Below are positions 1 through 7,465 of a stretch of DNA of 64,000 bases, piece after piece. Position numbers and translations under genes: made by a program. The notes under the pieces were generated by a model. It searched no databases, had not been told where the DNA came from, and saw only the letters and a list, made by a program, of their open reading frames with translations. The DNA lies in contig NZ_JACVAJ010000003.1 in the NCBI RefSeq assembly GCF_014851815.1, positions 1-64,000 of the forward strand, read 5' to 3'. Source of the stretch: Pseudoxanthomonas sp. PXM01 (GTDB lineage: Bacteria; Pseudomonadota; Gammaproteobacteria; Xanthomonadales; Xanthomonadaceae). The first letter of the stretch is position 1. Each line of letters starts with the position of its first letter.

Positions 1-401
1 GAACAGGTCACGGTCTGGCCACTGATTGAGCAGCCGGTCGCCGAGTTGATCGTCAGGCCCGCCGGCACCGCATCGGTCACCGTCGCGATGGCCGTCGTCG
101 GCGCCGTGCCGTTGTTGGTCACCGTGATCACATAGTTGTAGGCCGTGCCCACCACCGCATTCGCAGGACCGGTCTTGGCAATCACCAGGTTCGGTGCCAC
201 CACACTGACCGTCACGCTTGCCGTGTTGTTGGACAGGTTCGTGTCCACCACGCCGGCGGGGACCGTCACGCTGGCGTTGTTGACGACCTGGGTTTGCGCC
301 AGCACCGGTGCCGCGAACGCGCCATAGAGAGCCAACGCTCCAAAAGCGAGGACAGAGCGGCTCTTCTGGGCCAAACGACGGAAGTGAGTGGAGACGTACA
401 C
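1..401 (-). CDS. DUF11-repeat surface/secreted protein, N-terminal part (runs off the window)
   Basis: Translation from a GTG at 399-401 gives an N-terminus with basic residues, a hydrophobic core (VLAFGALALYGAFA) and an APVLAQ cleavage region, so a Sec signal peptide. The mature part has the DUF11 pattern: NLSNNTASVTV, then NLVIAKTGPANAVVGTAYNY, then YVITVTNNGTAP and VTDAVPAGL. DUF11 modules are beta-sandwich repeats typical of very large cell-surface proteins. The start is supported by a Shine-Dalgarno-like AAGGGA seven or so bases upstream and by the signal peptide; an ATG start in this frame is absent. The reading frame is open to base 1, so the C-terminus and repeat number are unknown. 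Adhesion is a family-level guess, not shown here. Confidence 0.8.
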   Translation of the reverse strand, partial: MYVSTHFRRLAQKSRSVLAFGALALYGAFAAPVLAQTQVVNNASVTVPAGVVDTNLSNNTASVTVSVVAPNLVIAKTGPANAVVGTAYNYVITVTNNGTAPTTAIATVTDAVPAGLTINSATGCSISGQTVTC

Positions 402-547
402 GGTGGTCCCTTACGGCTGGATCGGGAGAACGGCCAGCCGGGACTGCCTCCCCCAAGGCTGTCTTGAAAGTCGCATTGCCCTTCGGCGGCTCGATCGGCC
501 TGCCTGAACGGACATACGACACACATCGCACTTCACTTCGTAAAGCG
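402..547 (-). other. Long 5' leader of the DUF11 gene
   Basis: The predicted promoter places the transcription start near 570, leaving about 169 transcribed bases before the GTG at 401. No open reading frame of convincing quality lies here on either strand. The RNA could form a small hairpin from GCCT/AGGC arms around 440-455. I compared it by eye with the cyclic di-GMP-I riboswitch consensus and it does not match well, so no RNA family is assigned. Confidence 0.4.
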
Positions 548-575
548 GACATCTCTCACAGAGAAGTGAGATGTC
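548..575. repeat. Inverted repeat at the start of the DUF11 transcript
   Basis: GACATCTC (548-555) and GAGATGTC (568-575) are exact reverse complements separated by 12 bases. The element lies just downstream of the -10 box on the minus strand and spans the expected transcription start, so it could be an operator or a 5'-end hairpin that stabilises the mRNA. Confidence 0.5.
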
Positions 576-576
576 T

Positions 577-605
577 ATTACACATTTACTTTAAATTAAC
601 GTCAA
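577..605 (-). promoter_or_regulatory. Sigma-70-type promoter for the DUF11 gene
   Basis: On the minus strand TTGACG (605-600) is followed after exactly 17 bases by TGTAAT (582-577), a near-consensus pair in an AT-rich island that stands out in this GC-rich DNA. Just upstream on the minus strand is the perfect palindrome TTGACGTCAA (610-619), which shares the ACGTCAA core with the -35 region and may be a regulator site. The remaining sequence, 620-813, holds no recognisable gene; a GTCGGC/GCCGAC hairpin at 791-806 follows the end of the neighbouring GntR gene without a clear T-tract. Confidence 0.65.
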
Positions 606-813
606 CTCATTGACGTCAATAGGTAAGCGCGTGAACTTCATCACAGAAGTGCATCAGGACGGCGTCAGAATGCCGCCGGGGCCGACAGAAGGCTTTTCCT
701 GACGGATCAGCGGAGCTTTTTTGCAGGCAATACAAAACTCGCCCCGCCGGTCCGGATCAGGACTGGCAGGGGGCGGAAAACTCAGGAACGGTCGGCCAGG
801 GCCGACAGGCGGC

Positions 814-1563
814 TCAGTCGCTCTGCAGCTCGGCGACGAAGTCGTAGGCGTCGCCGCGGTAGTACGAGCGGGTGGATTCGACCACCCGGCCGTCCTCTAG
901 GAAGGCGCGGCGTTCGACCAGCAGGCCCGGGGCGCCGACGGGCAGTTCGAGGTGGCGGGCCGCCTCTTCGTCTAGGGCTACGGCGCGCAGGCGCTGGAGG
1001 GCCCGGCGAGGCCGATGGCCGTAAGCATCCAGTGCCTCATATAAAGAAGTGGTCACGCTCTCCGGATCAGGCAGGAGGGCATACGGCACCAGCGTCCGCT
1101 CGATCGCGATCGGCGAACCATCCACGTGCCGTAGCCGATACATGCGGACCACGCCACTGCCTGGCGACAGGTTGAGCGCCATCGATTCTTCCGGCGTCAC
1201 TTCGCCGACCGAGCGCTCGAGGAACTTCACCTGCGGATTCAGCCCGCGCTCGCGCAGGTCGTCGGTGAAGCTGGTCAGGCGGGAGAACTGGCGCAGGATA
1301 CGTTCGGCGACGAAGGTACCAGCGCCCTGGCGTTGCACGAGCAGACCACTTTCGATCAATCCTGCCAGCGCCTTGCGAATGGTCACCCGCGACAGGTCCA
1401 GCAGTTGGGCCAGGTCGCGCTCGCTCGGCAGCGCCTGCCCGGGCCGCAGCACACCGGCATCCATCAGGTTCTGCAACGCGCGACGCAGGCGCAGGTAGGC
1501 CACGGCCCGGGTGGACTCACCGGTCTGCAGCCGCTGGTATTCCTCGAGCAGGTTCGTTTGCAT
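814..1563 (-). CDS. GntR-family (HutC/UTRA) transcriptional regulator
   Basis: A 249-residue DNA-binding regulator. Residues about 15-80 form a GntR winged helix (LPSERDLAQLLDLSRVTIRK, then GLLVQRQGAGTFVAE); residues about 95-240 are a UTRA ligand domain (LERSVGEVTPEE, VVRMYRLRHVDGSPIAIERT, ERRAFLEDGRVVESTRSYYR). UTRA domains usually bind sugars, amino sugars or other small metabolites. The ATG at 1563 (MQTNLLEEYQ) is preferred to one at 1602 because the longer version would translate the operator repeats. It is divergent from zwf with a symmetric repeat array between them, so autoregulation and control of zwf-pgl are likely. HutC-type regulators of N-acetylglucosamine genes in xanthomonads are plausible relatives; the ligand is unknown. 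Confidence 0.88.
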   Translation of the reverse strand: MQTNLLEEYQRLQTGESTRAVAYLRLRRALQNLMDAGVLRPGQALPSERDLAQLLDLSRVTIRKALAGLIESGLLVQRQGAGTFVAERILRQFSRLTSFTDDLRERGLNPQVKFLERSVGEVTPEESMALNLSPGSGVVRMYRLRHVDGSPIAIERTLVPYALLPDPESVTTSLYEALDAYGHRPRRALQRLRAVALDEEAARHLELPVGAPGLLVERRAFLEDGRVVESTRSYYRGDAYDFVAELQSD

Positions 1564-1574
1564 GTGAATCACGA

Positions 1575-1650
1575 TACCAGTGCCGTACCAATACCGCAAC
1601 AATCCTTTTACAAAGCGGACCTGTTGGCATCCCGTGGTACCCCGGTGGTA
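1575..1650. promoter_or_regulatory. Symmetric operator array between gntR and zwf
   Basis: TACCA occurs at 1575-1579 and 1586-1590, and its complement TGGTA at 1635-1639 and 1646-1650. Each pair has an 11-base period (one helical turn) and the two pairs are arranged around a single dyad centre at 1612.5. A second dyad pairs GCAACAAT (1596-1603) with ATTGTTGC (1650-1657). The array fills the 122-base divergent region and is the obvious binding site for the adjacent GntR protein. Confidence 0.6.
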
Positions 1651-1685
1651 TTGTTGCCTCTCACTTCAGCTGCACCGAGACGCCC

Positions 1686-3164
1686 GTGACCGCGAAGACC
1701 CTGCCCGTCGACACCTTCGATCTCGTCATCTTCGGCGGCACCGGCGATCTGGCGCTGCGCAAGCTGCTGCCGGGCCTGCTGCGCCGCTATGCCGACGGCC
1801 AGATCCCCGAGGACAGCCGCATCATCGGCGTGGCCCGCGACAAGCAGGGCGACGCCGAATACCAGGCCAAGGTCGGTGAGGCTCTCGCCCGCATCGCCGC
1901 CAGCGACGAGACGCTGAAGGCCAAGCTGCCCGCCTTCCTGCAGAAGCTCGGCTACCTCGCGCTGGACGCGACCAAGGACGAAGGCTGGGACGAGTTCGCC
2001 ACCCGCCTGCAGTCCACCGGCGATCGCATTCGCGTGTTCTACCTGTCGACCAGCCCCACCCTGTTCGTCGCCATCTGCGATCGCCTGCGCGCGCATGGCC
2101 TGAACACCGGCAACGCCCGCGTCGTCATCGAGAAGCCGATCGGCCACGACTCGGCCAGCGCCGCGGTCATCAACGACGCCGTCGGCAGCGCCTTCGCGGA
2201 GAACCAGATCTTCCGCATCGACCACTACCTGGGCAAAGAGACCGTCCAGAACCTGTTGGCCCTGCGCTTCGCCAACATCCTGTTCGAGCCGCTGTGGAAC
2301 GCCAGCCGCATCGACCACGTGCAGATCACCGTGGCCGAGACCGTCGGCCTGGAGAAGCGCGCCGGCTATTACGACACCTCCGGCGCCCTGCGCGACATGG
2401 TGCAGAACCACCTGCTGCAGCTGCTCTGCATGGTGGCGATGGAACCCCCGGCCGCGCTGCAGGCCGATGCCGTGCGCGACGAGAAGCTGAAGGTGCTGCG
2501 CTCGCTCAAGCCGATGCGCGGCGAAGACGTCGCCCACCTGTCCGTGCGCGGCCAGTACCGCGCCGGCGCCAGCAGCGGCGCCGCGGTGCCGGGTTACCTG
2601 GAAGAACTGGGCAAGCCCGATTCGCGCACCGAGACTTTCGTGGCCCTGAAGGCCGAAGTCGACAACTGGCGCTGGGCCGGCGTGCCGTTCTACCTGCGCA
2701 CCGGCAAGCGCCTGTCCGAGCGCGTGTCCGAGATCGTCATCGCCTTCAAGCAGATCCCGCATTCCATCTTCGAGGACAGCGCCGGCCCGGTGATGGGCAA
2801 CAAGCTGGTGCTGCGCCTGCAGCCGGACGAAGGCGTCAAGCTGTGGCTGATGATCAAGGACCCGGGCCCCGGCGGCCTGCGCCTGCAGCATGTGCCGCTG
2901 GACATGAGCTTCGCCGAGGCCTTCGGCGTGCACCAGCCGGAAGCCTACGAGCGCCTGCTGATGGACGTGGTGCGCGGCAACCAGACGCTCTTCATGCGCC
3001 GTGATGAAGTCGAAGCCGCATGGGCGTGGATCGATCCGATCCTCGCCGCCTGGGAAACCCAGCGCGACGCACCCAAGCCGTACACGGCCGGCTCATGGGG
3101 TCCCAGCGCCGCCGTGGCCCTGGTCGAACGCGACGGCCGCACCTGGCACGAAGACACCGTCTGA
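1686..3164 (+). CDS. zwf: Glucose-6-phosphate 1-dehydrogenase
   Basis: A 492-residue cytosolic enzyme that oxidises glucose 6-phosphate to 6-phosphogluconolactone, making NADPH for the pentose phosphate and Entner-Doudoroff routes. The N-terminal nucleotide-binding motif is IFGGTGDLALRKLLP. The catalytic signature is FRIDHYLGKETVQNLL near residue 180, with the substrate-binding EKPIGHD before it. The C-terminal domain carries VPFYLRTGKRL. Length matches the family. The start is a GTG at 1686 directly after the GntR operator array, with no better ATG. pgl follows 87 bases downstream on the same strand, so the two enzymes acting in sequence are probably co-transcribed. Confidence 0.97.
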   Translation: MTAKTLPVDTFDLVIFGGTGDLALRKLLPGLLRRYADGQIPEDSRIIGVARDKQGDAEYQAKVGEALARIAASDETLKAKLPAFLQKLGYLALDATKDEGWDEFATRLQSTGDRIRVFYLSTSPTLFVAICDRLRAHGLNTGNARVVIEKPIGHDSASAAVINDAVGSAFAENQIFRIDHYLGKETVQNLLALRFANILFEPLWNASRIDHVQITVAETVGLEKRAGYYDTSGALRDMVQNHLLQLLCMVAMEPPAALQADAVRDEKLKVLRSLKPMRGEDVAHLSVRGQYRAGASSGAAVPGYLEELGKPDSRTETFVALKAEVDNWRWAGVPFYLRTGKRLSERVSEIVIAFKQIPHSIFEDSAGPVMGNKLVLRLQPDEGVKLWLMIKDPGPGGLRLQHVPLDMSFAEAFGVHQPEAYERLLMDVVRGNQTLFMRRDEVEAAWAWIDPILAAWETQRDAPKPYTAGSWGPSAAVALVERDGRTWHEDTV

Positions 3165-3251
3165 TGCGCCCGGCCCCTCACCCGCGGGGCCTTCTCCCGG
3201 CGCACCGCCGGCCTGTCTTCCCCCGGGAAGCCCCCACTCCCGAGACCCGCC

Positions 3252-3965
3252 ATGCCCCCCACCGATCTCTCGCTGCAGATCCAACTGCACCCGTTCCCCG
3301 ATGGCGACGCCGTCGCCGCCGCGCTGGCCCAGGCCGTGGCCGACGACCTGCGCACGGCACTGGCCCTGCACGGCCACGCCAGCGTGGCGCTGTCGGGCGG
3401 CACCACCCCGCGCCGCTTCCTGCAGGCGCTGTCGCAGCAGCCGCTGGACTGGGCGAACGTCACCGTCACCCTGGTCGACGAGCGCTGGGTTGCCGACGAC
3501 CATGAGCGCTCTAATGCGCGACTGGTGAAGGAGCACCTGCTGCAGCACGAAGCCGCCGCAGCCCGCTTCGTCCCGCTCTATCGCCCCACCGCCACGCCGG
3601 ACGACGCCCTGGCCGACGTCGCGGCCGCACTGCCGTCCACACTGGATGTCGCCGTGCTGGGCATGGGCGGCGACGGGCACACCGCCTCGTTCTTCCCGGG
3701 CGGCGACCGCCTGGCCGAGGCGATGGATCCAGCGACCCCTGCCACCGTGCTGCCGATGCGTGCGCCTGGCGCCGGCGAGCCCCGCATCACCCTGACCCTG
3801 CCCGTCCTGCGCGATGCCGGCCATCTCTACCTGCACATCGAAGGCGGCGAGAAGCGGCAGGTGCTCCAGCAGGCCCTGTCGGGACACGGCGCCGGGGCGC
3901 AGTACCCGATGCACCACGTACTGCAGGCCCTGCGCGCCCCGCTGCAGGTCTACCTGACCGCGTGA
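3252..3965 (+). CDS. pgl: 6-phosphogluconolactonase
   Basis: A 237-residue DevB/SOL-family lactonase that hydrolyses the product of the upstream Zwf to 6-phosphogluconate. Visible family motifs are VALSGGTTPRRFLQAL near residue 50, VTLVDERWV near 75, and AVLGMGGDGHTASFFPG near 135, the sugar-phosphate isomerase-like fold. A PRITLTLPVL motif follows. Length is normal. The gene sits 87 bases after zwf with only a short GC-rich spacer, so it should share the zwf transcript and its GntR control. The upstream sequence lacks a strong Shine-Dalgarno motif, but the ATG at 3252 is the first start that gives a full-length enzyme. Confidence 0.96.
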   Translation: MPPTDLSLQIQLHPFPDGDAVAAALAQAVADDLRTALALHGHASVALSGGTTPRRFLQALSQQPLDWANVTVTLVDERWVADDHERSNARLVKEHLLQHEAAAARFVPLYRPTATPDDALADVAAALPSTLDVAVLGMGGDGHTASFFPGGDRLAEAMDPATPATVLPMRAPGAGEPRITLTLPVLRDAGHLYLHIEGGEKRQVLQQALSGHGAGAQYPMHHVLQALRAPLQVYLTA

Positions 3966-3982
3966 GCCGCCGCAGGCCGGTG

Positions 3983-4013
3983 TTGAGGCAAAACCGGCTG
4001 CCCTGCTTATAAT
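3983..4013 (+). promoter_or_regulatory. Probable promoter for the cytochrome c gene
   Basis: A perfect TATAAT box lies at 4008-4013, with TTGAGG at 3983-3988 as the best -35 match. Spacing is 19 bases, longer than ideal. It lies between the pgl stop (3965) and the cytochrome start (4101), implying a leader of about 80 bases. Confidence 0.45.
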
Positions 4014-4100
4014 GCGGTCTTGTCTGCGGCGCCACGGTGCCCGCCGACCCCCGTTTTCGTAGCCATGCGCGGCCCCCGGCCGTGCTGCCAAAGGTGGAAA

Positions 4101-4619
4101 GTGCGTAACTACGACCTCGAATTCCTCAAGCATTTCTCGATGGTGATCGGCTTCCTGATGCTGGTCACCGCGGGCCTGATCGTCGGCGCCTACTTCCTGC
4201 ACGACAGCCTGCCGCCGGAAGTGAACCCGAAGACCGTGCAGATCACCGAGGCGCGCATCGCGCCGGCCGGTGCGGTCTATGCCGGCGAAACCGGCGCCGC
4301 CGCGCAGGCCGCTGCCGCGGCCGCCGCGGCCGCCGCCGCTGCTTCCCAGGTCGCCTACGGCGGCACGCTGGATGGCGGCGAGATCTACAAGAACCTCTGC
4401 GGCGCCTGCCACACCAACGGCGTGGGCAAGGCCCCGATGCTGACGGCCGCCGGCATGGGCGCACGTGCCAGCAAGGGTGTGGACACGCTGTACAAGCACG
4501 CCATCGAGGGCTTCACCGGTCCGGACGGCGGCATCATGCCCCCGAAGGGCGGCAACCCGGCCATCACCGAGGAACAGATCCACGCCACGGTCGACTGGAT
4601 GCTGGCCAACAGCAAGTAA
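4101..4619 (+). CDS. Membrane-anchored c-type cytochrome (cytochrome c5 family)
   Basis: A 172-residue electron carrier. Residues about 11-35 form one transmembrane anchor (MVIGFLMLVTAGLIVGAYFL) placing the rest in the periplasm. An alanine-rich linker of about 17 near-continuous alanines (residues 68-85) leads to a cytochrome c domain with the haem motif CGACH and a likely axial methionine in GGIMPPKGG. The GTG at 4101 is chosen because AAGGTGGA lies just upstream; a longer reading from a TTG at 4020 would begin almost on the -10 box. The single-haem domain resembles small respiratory cytochromes that donate electrons to terminal oxidases. It ends at a strong terminator. Confidence 0.9.
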   Translation: MRNYDLEFLKHFSMVIGFLMLVTAGLIVGAYFLHDSLPPEVNPKTVQITEARIAPAGAVYAGETGAAAQAAAAAAAAAAAASQVAYGGTLDGGEIYKNLCGACHTNGVGKAPMLTAAGMGARASKGVDTLYKHAIEGFTGPDGGIMPPKGGNPAITEEQIHATVDWMLANSK

Positions 4620-4638
4620 GGCGCACCGCCTTCCAGAG

Positions 4639-4664
4639 AACGCCGCCTCCGGGCGGCGTTTTTG
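4639..4664 (+). terminator. Rho-independent terminator after the cytochrome gene
   Basis: AACGCCGCC (4639-4647) pairs perfectly with GGCGGCGTT (4652-4660) across a 4-base loop and runs into TTTTTGTTT, 20 bases after the stop codon. Confidence 0.85.
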
Positions 4665-4696
4665 TTTGTGCGGTCCATAAGCGCATGTCGGAGATG

Positions 4697-4882
4697 CCCC
4701 TTCTCCCCCGCCACGGGGGAGAAGGGGGCCGAAGGCCGGATGAGGGGGCGAACGAAATCCCATTCCCACGGTCGAAGGCTGCCCCCGTAACGTTCGAGAC
4801 ATCACGATCGCGATGATGCGGGGGCGCCGTCGCCCCTCACCCACCCTCCGGGCACCTTCTCCCCGCACGCGGGGGGAGGGGA
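4697..4882. repeat. Inverted pair of C-rich hairpin repeats
   Basis: The first unit has a perfect 14-base stem, CCCCTTCTCCCCCG (4697-4710) and CGGGGGAGAAGGGG (4714-4727), followed by GGCCGAAGGCCGGATGAGGG. A second copy in the opposite orientation lies at about 4829-4882 (CGCCCCTCACCC, then TTCTCCCCGCACGCGGGG). This head-to-head BIME-like layout recurs at 26248-26421. The pair occupies the 334-base gap between the cytochrome and nuclease genes, which holds no other gene. Confidence 0.75.
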
Positions 4883-4953
4883 ACACGCGGGCACCGCATC
4901 GCCCGTCACCCAATCCGTTTACCCTTGCCGCCTCGCTTCCCGGTCGCCTCCCG

Positions 4954-6678
4954 ATGACGTCTGCCCGCTCGCTGCTTACCCTCGCCCTGCTCGCCTCCCT
5001 CGCGCTGCCCGCCTGCGCGGCCACGCCGAAGGAGCGTGTCATTCCCATCGGCCAGGTGCAGGGCGAAGGCAAACGCAGCGCGCTCGACGGCCAGACCGTC
5101 ACCATCGAAGGTGTCGTCACCGGCGCATTCCTCGAAGGCCTCGGCGGCTTCTTCGTGCAGGACGCCGGCGATGGCAGTCCGAAGACCTCCGATGCCCTGT
5201 TCGTTGCGCTGGACGAAGGCGCGACGCCCCCGGCTCTCTCCGCAGGCGATCGTGTCCGCGTGCGCGGCATCGTCGGTGAGCGCAAGGCAGGTGGCGATGA
5301 CACGCTGACCGCGCTGCATGCGCCGGTGATCCAGCCCCGCGGCAAAGGCGAGGTCGCCCCGACCATACTGGCCTCGCAACCCGACGACTGGGAACGCTAC
5401 GAAGGCATGCTGGTGCGCATCGACACCCCGCTCACGCTCAGCGGCACGCACACGCTCGAACGCTTTGGCGAACTGATCACCAGCTTCGGCGGCCGCTTGT
5501 GGCAGACCAGCGAACTCGCCACGCCCGGCAGCGCGGAAGCGAAACAGCTGGCCGCCGACAACGCGCGCCGCACGTTGCTGCTCGACGACGGCAGCACGCA
5601 GCGCGACCCCTCCACCGTCTGGTACGTGAAGGACGGCCAGCCGCTGCGCACCGGCACCGTGCTGACCGGCGTGCAGGGCATCGTCGAACCACGCATGGGC
5701 GGCTGGCGCCTGCAGCTCACCGCCGCACCGACGATCGCCGCGCCAGAGCGTCCAGCCGCGCCGCAGGTCGCCGGCGATGTGCGCGTCGCCGCGTTCAACC
5801 TGGAGAACCTGTTCAACGGCGACGGCAAGGGCGGCGGCTTTCCCACTGAACGCGGCGCCAAGACACCCGAGCAGTTGAAGTCGCAGATGGCGAAGCTGGT
5901 CGCCACCATCCGCGGCCTCAACCCCGACATCGCCGCGCTGATGGAACTGGAGAACGACGGCTATGGCGCCGATTCCAGCCTGGCGCAGCTGGTCGCCGCC
6001 CTGAACACGAACGGCGGCACGTGGCGCTTCGTCGATGCGAAGCGAGGTCCGGGCCCGGACACCATCCGCGTCGGCATCATCTACCGCAGCGACAAGGTGA
6101 AGCCGACCGGCAAGCCCGCCACGCTGGAGGAAGGTCCGTTCGGCGAGCGCAGCCGCAGCCCGCTGGCGCAGGCCTTCGTGCGCGGCAATGGAAAGCCCTT
6201 CGTCGTGGTCGCCAATCACCTGAAGTCGAAGGGCTGCTCCGAAGCCACCGGCCTGGACACCGACCAGAAGGATGGCGCCGGTTGTTGGAATGCGCTGCGC
6301 CTGGATTCGTCCAAGCGCCTGGACGCGTGGCTGAAGACCGATCCCACGCGCACGCGCAGCGACCGCGTGGTGATGCTGGGCGACTTCAACGCCTACGCGA
6401 TGGAAGATCCGGTGCGCTGGCTGCGCGACGACGCCGGCTGGATCGACGCGTTCAAGCAGGCGGGCGTCGAGCAGCCTTACAGCTACGTCTACAACGGCCT
6501 GACCGGCCGCCTCGACCACGCCCTGCTCACCCCCTCGCTGGCGAAGCAGCTGCGCGGCGCGGCCGAGTGGCATATCAACGCCGATGAACAGGATGCCCAG
6601 GGCTACGCCGATGGCGACGCCAGCGTCCCGTTCCGCAGCTCCGACCATGATCCGCTGCTGCTGGGGTTCGATCTTTAA
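4954..6678 (+). CDS. Secreted endonuclease/exonuclease/phosphatase-family nuclease (ExeM-like)
   Basis: A 574-residue exported protein. The ATG at 4954 starts a signal sequence (LLTLALLASLALPACA) whose end could also serve as a lipobox. Residues about 25-240 resemble the OB-fold region of YhcR/ExeM nucleases (GEGKRSALDGQTVTIEGVVT, FFVQDAGDG). From about residue 270 the endonuclease/exonuclease/phosphatase domain runs: VAAFNLENLFNG, IAALMELENDGYG, VVANHLKSKGC, VMLGDFNAYAMEDP, and a final SSDHDPLLLGFDL. These are the expected metal and catalytic blocks. Homologues degrade extracellular DNA for nutrients or biofilm turnover. A longer reading from 4813 would translate the repeat and is rejected. 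The 331-base gap downstream is described separately. Confidence 0.9.
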   Translation: MTSARSLLTLALLASLALPACAATPKERVIPIGQVQGEGKRSALDGQTVTIEGVVTGAFLEGLGGFFVQDAGDGSPKTSDALFVALDEGATPPALSAGDRVRVRGIVGERKAGGDDTLTALHAPVIQPRGKGEVAPTILASQPDDWERYEGMLVRIDTPLTLSGTHTLERFGELITSFGGRLWQTSELATPGSAEAKQLAADNARRTLLLDDGSTQRDPSTVWYVKDGQPLRTGTVLTGVQGIVEPRMGGWRLQLTAAPTIAAPERPAAPQVAGDVRVAAFNLENLFNGDGKGGGFPTERGAKTPEQLKSQMAKLVATIRGLNPDIAALMELENDGYGADSSLAQLVAALNTNGGTWRFVDAKRGPGPDTIRVGIIYRSDKVKPTGKPATLEEGPFGERSRSPLAQAFVRGNGKPFVVVANHLKSKGCSEATGLDTDQKDGAGCWNALRLDSSKRLDAWLKTDPTRTRSDRVVMLGDFNAYAMEDPVRWLRDDAGWIDAFKQAGVEQPYSYVYNGLTGRLDHALLTPSLAKQLRGAAEWHINADEQDAQGYADGDASVPFRSSDHDPLLLGFDL

Positions 6679-6729
6679 GTCAGCGCCGACGACGGGCGCA
6701 GTGTTCCCTCACCCGTCCTGCAGGGCCGC

Positions 6730-6920
6730 ATCAAGGCTCAGAAGTCCGCTGGCGAAGCTTTTTTCTTCGACGTCGAAGCACTTGAGTGCCATGACGAGGC
6801 ATTGAAGTGTGTCGACAAGGCTTTCAAGTGAGATGCCGCACCTCGGAGGTGCGGACTTCGATGCTTCTTTTGTTCGATGACGAAGCCTTGGGGTGAGATG
6901 ACGAGGCTTTTCTGTTCCAT
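6730..6920. repeat. 21-nt periodic array, possible remnant heptad-repeat gene
   Basis: Units starting at 6730, 6751, 6772, 6793 and 6814 are exactly 21 bases apart and share the core GACGARGC; a perfect hairpin (CCGCACCT at 6836-6843, AGGTGCGG at 6847-6854) follows, then further units at 6858, 6879 and 6900. On the minus strand the array reads as seven-residue repeats (SLVDTLQ, CLVMALK, CFDVEEK) ending in a stop near 6709, but the frame changes at the hairpin. It therefore looks like a decayed or frameshifted coding sequence; it is also the only content of the 6679-7009 gap. Confidence 0.5.
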
Positions 6921-7009
6921 GACGAACAAAAAAGCCTCGCGCACGATGTTCCGGGCTTCCCATGTCGAAGGAAAACGCCTCGTCAGGGAACAAAAGAACA
7001 TCGACGACC

Positions 7010-7432
7010 TTACGAGCCGGATTCCGTACCTGCCTCGATGCGCGCCGCGATCGGTGAGAAGTACGCCAGCGCCAGGCACGCGCCCCAGAGCAGGTTCGAC
7101 GCATCGGTCAACATCGACTCGAGCGGCGACGACAGCGTGGGACCCGTCAACAGATACAGGGGAAAGGTGAGCCCGGTGAGCGCCAGCGACAGGGCGCGGC
7201 CCCAGCGCGTCAACAGAAAGAGGCCCACGTAGCCCGCGATCATGAGCGCCAGCGCCACGCCCCCCACCCCGATCATCAGCCCTTCGTGTTCGAACAACCA
7301 CGGCGGCGGCTCGCTGGCATAGGCATCGGCCAGCGCCTGCGAGTAACCGTCGGGCAGGAAGACCGTCGCGATCGTTGCGAGGGAAAGGATCACGGAAGCG
7401 GTCAGGAACAGGCGGAAGCGCGCGATCGTCAT
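7010..7432 (-). CDS. Four-helix membrane protein of unknown function
   Basis: A 140-residue protein with four predicted transmembrane segments: FLTASVILSLATIATVFL, then a segment after a polar loop containing MIGVGGVALALMIAGYVGLF, then ALSLALTGLTFPLYLLTG, then LLWGACLALAYFSP. The short cytoplasmic tail is IAARIEAGTESGS. I do not recognise a named family. It begins a run of small minus-strand genes separated by intergenic repeats; the next gene upstream (DUF1697) ends 33 bases before its start, so the two may be co-transcribed. No strong ribosome-binding site is visible before the ATG at 7432. Confidence 0.7.
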   Translation of the reverse strand: MTIARFRLFLTASVILSLATIATVFLPDGYSQALADAYASEPPPWLFEHEGLMIGVGGVALALMIAGYVGLFLLTRWGRALSLALTGLTFPLYLLTGPTLSSPLESMLTDASNLLWGACLALAYFSPIAARIEAGTESGS

Positions 7433-7465
7433 GGGCGAAGGTGTCGGCAGGGAAAGGGACGGACG

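Noticed and set aside
402-570. Possible cyclic di-GMP riboswitch in the DUF11 leader
   Set aside because: The GGGCAA-like stretch does not come with the other conserved parts of the cyclic di-GMP-I motif; similarity is too weak to call.
3093-5366. 757-codon minus-strand open frame across pgl, the cytochrome gene and the nuclease start
   Set aside because: It spans three real genes, two repeats and a terminator, with low-complexity composition; it is not a gene.
6679-7009. CRISPR array
   Set aside because: The 21-base units are contiguous and diverged, with no distinct spacers and no cas genes.
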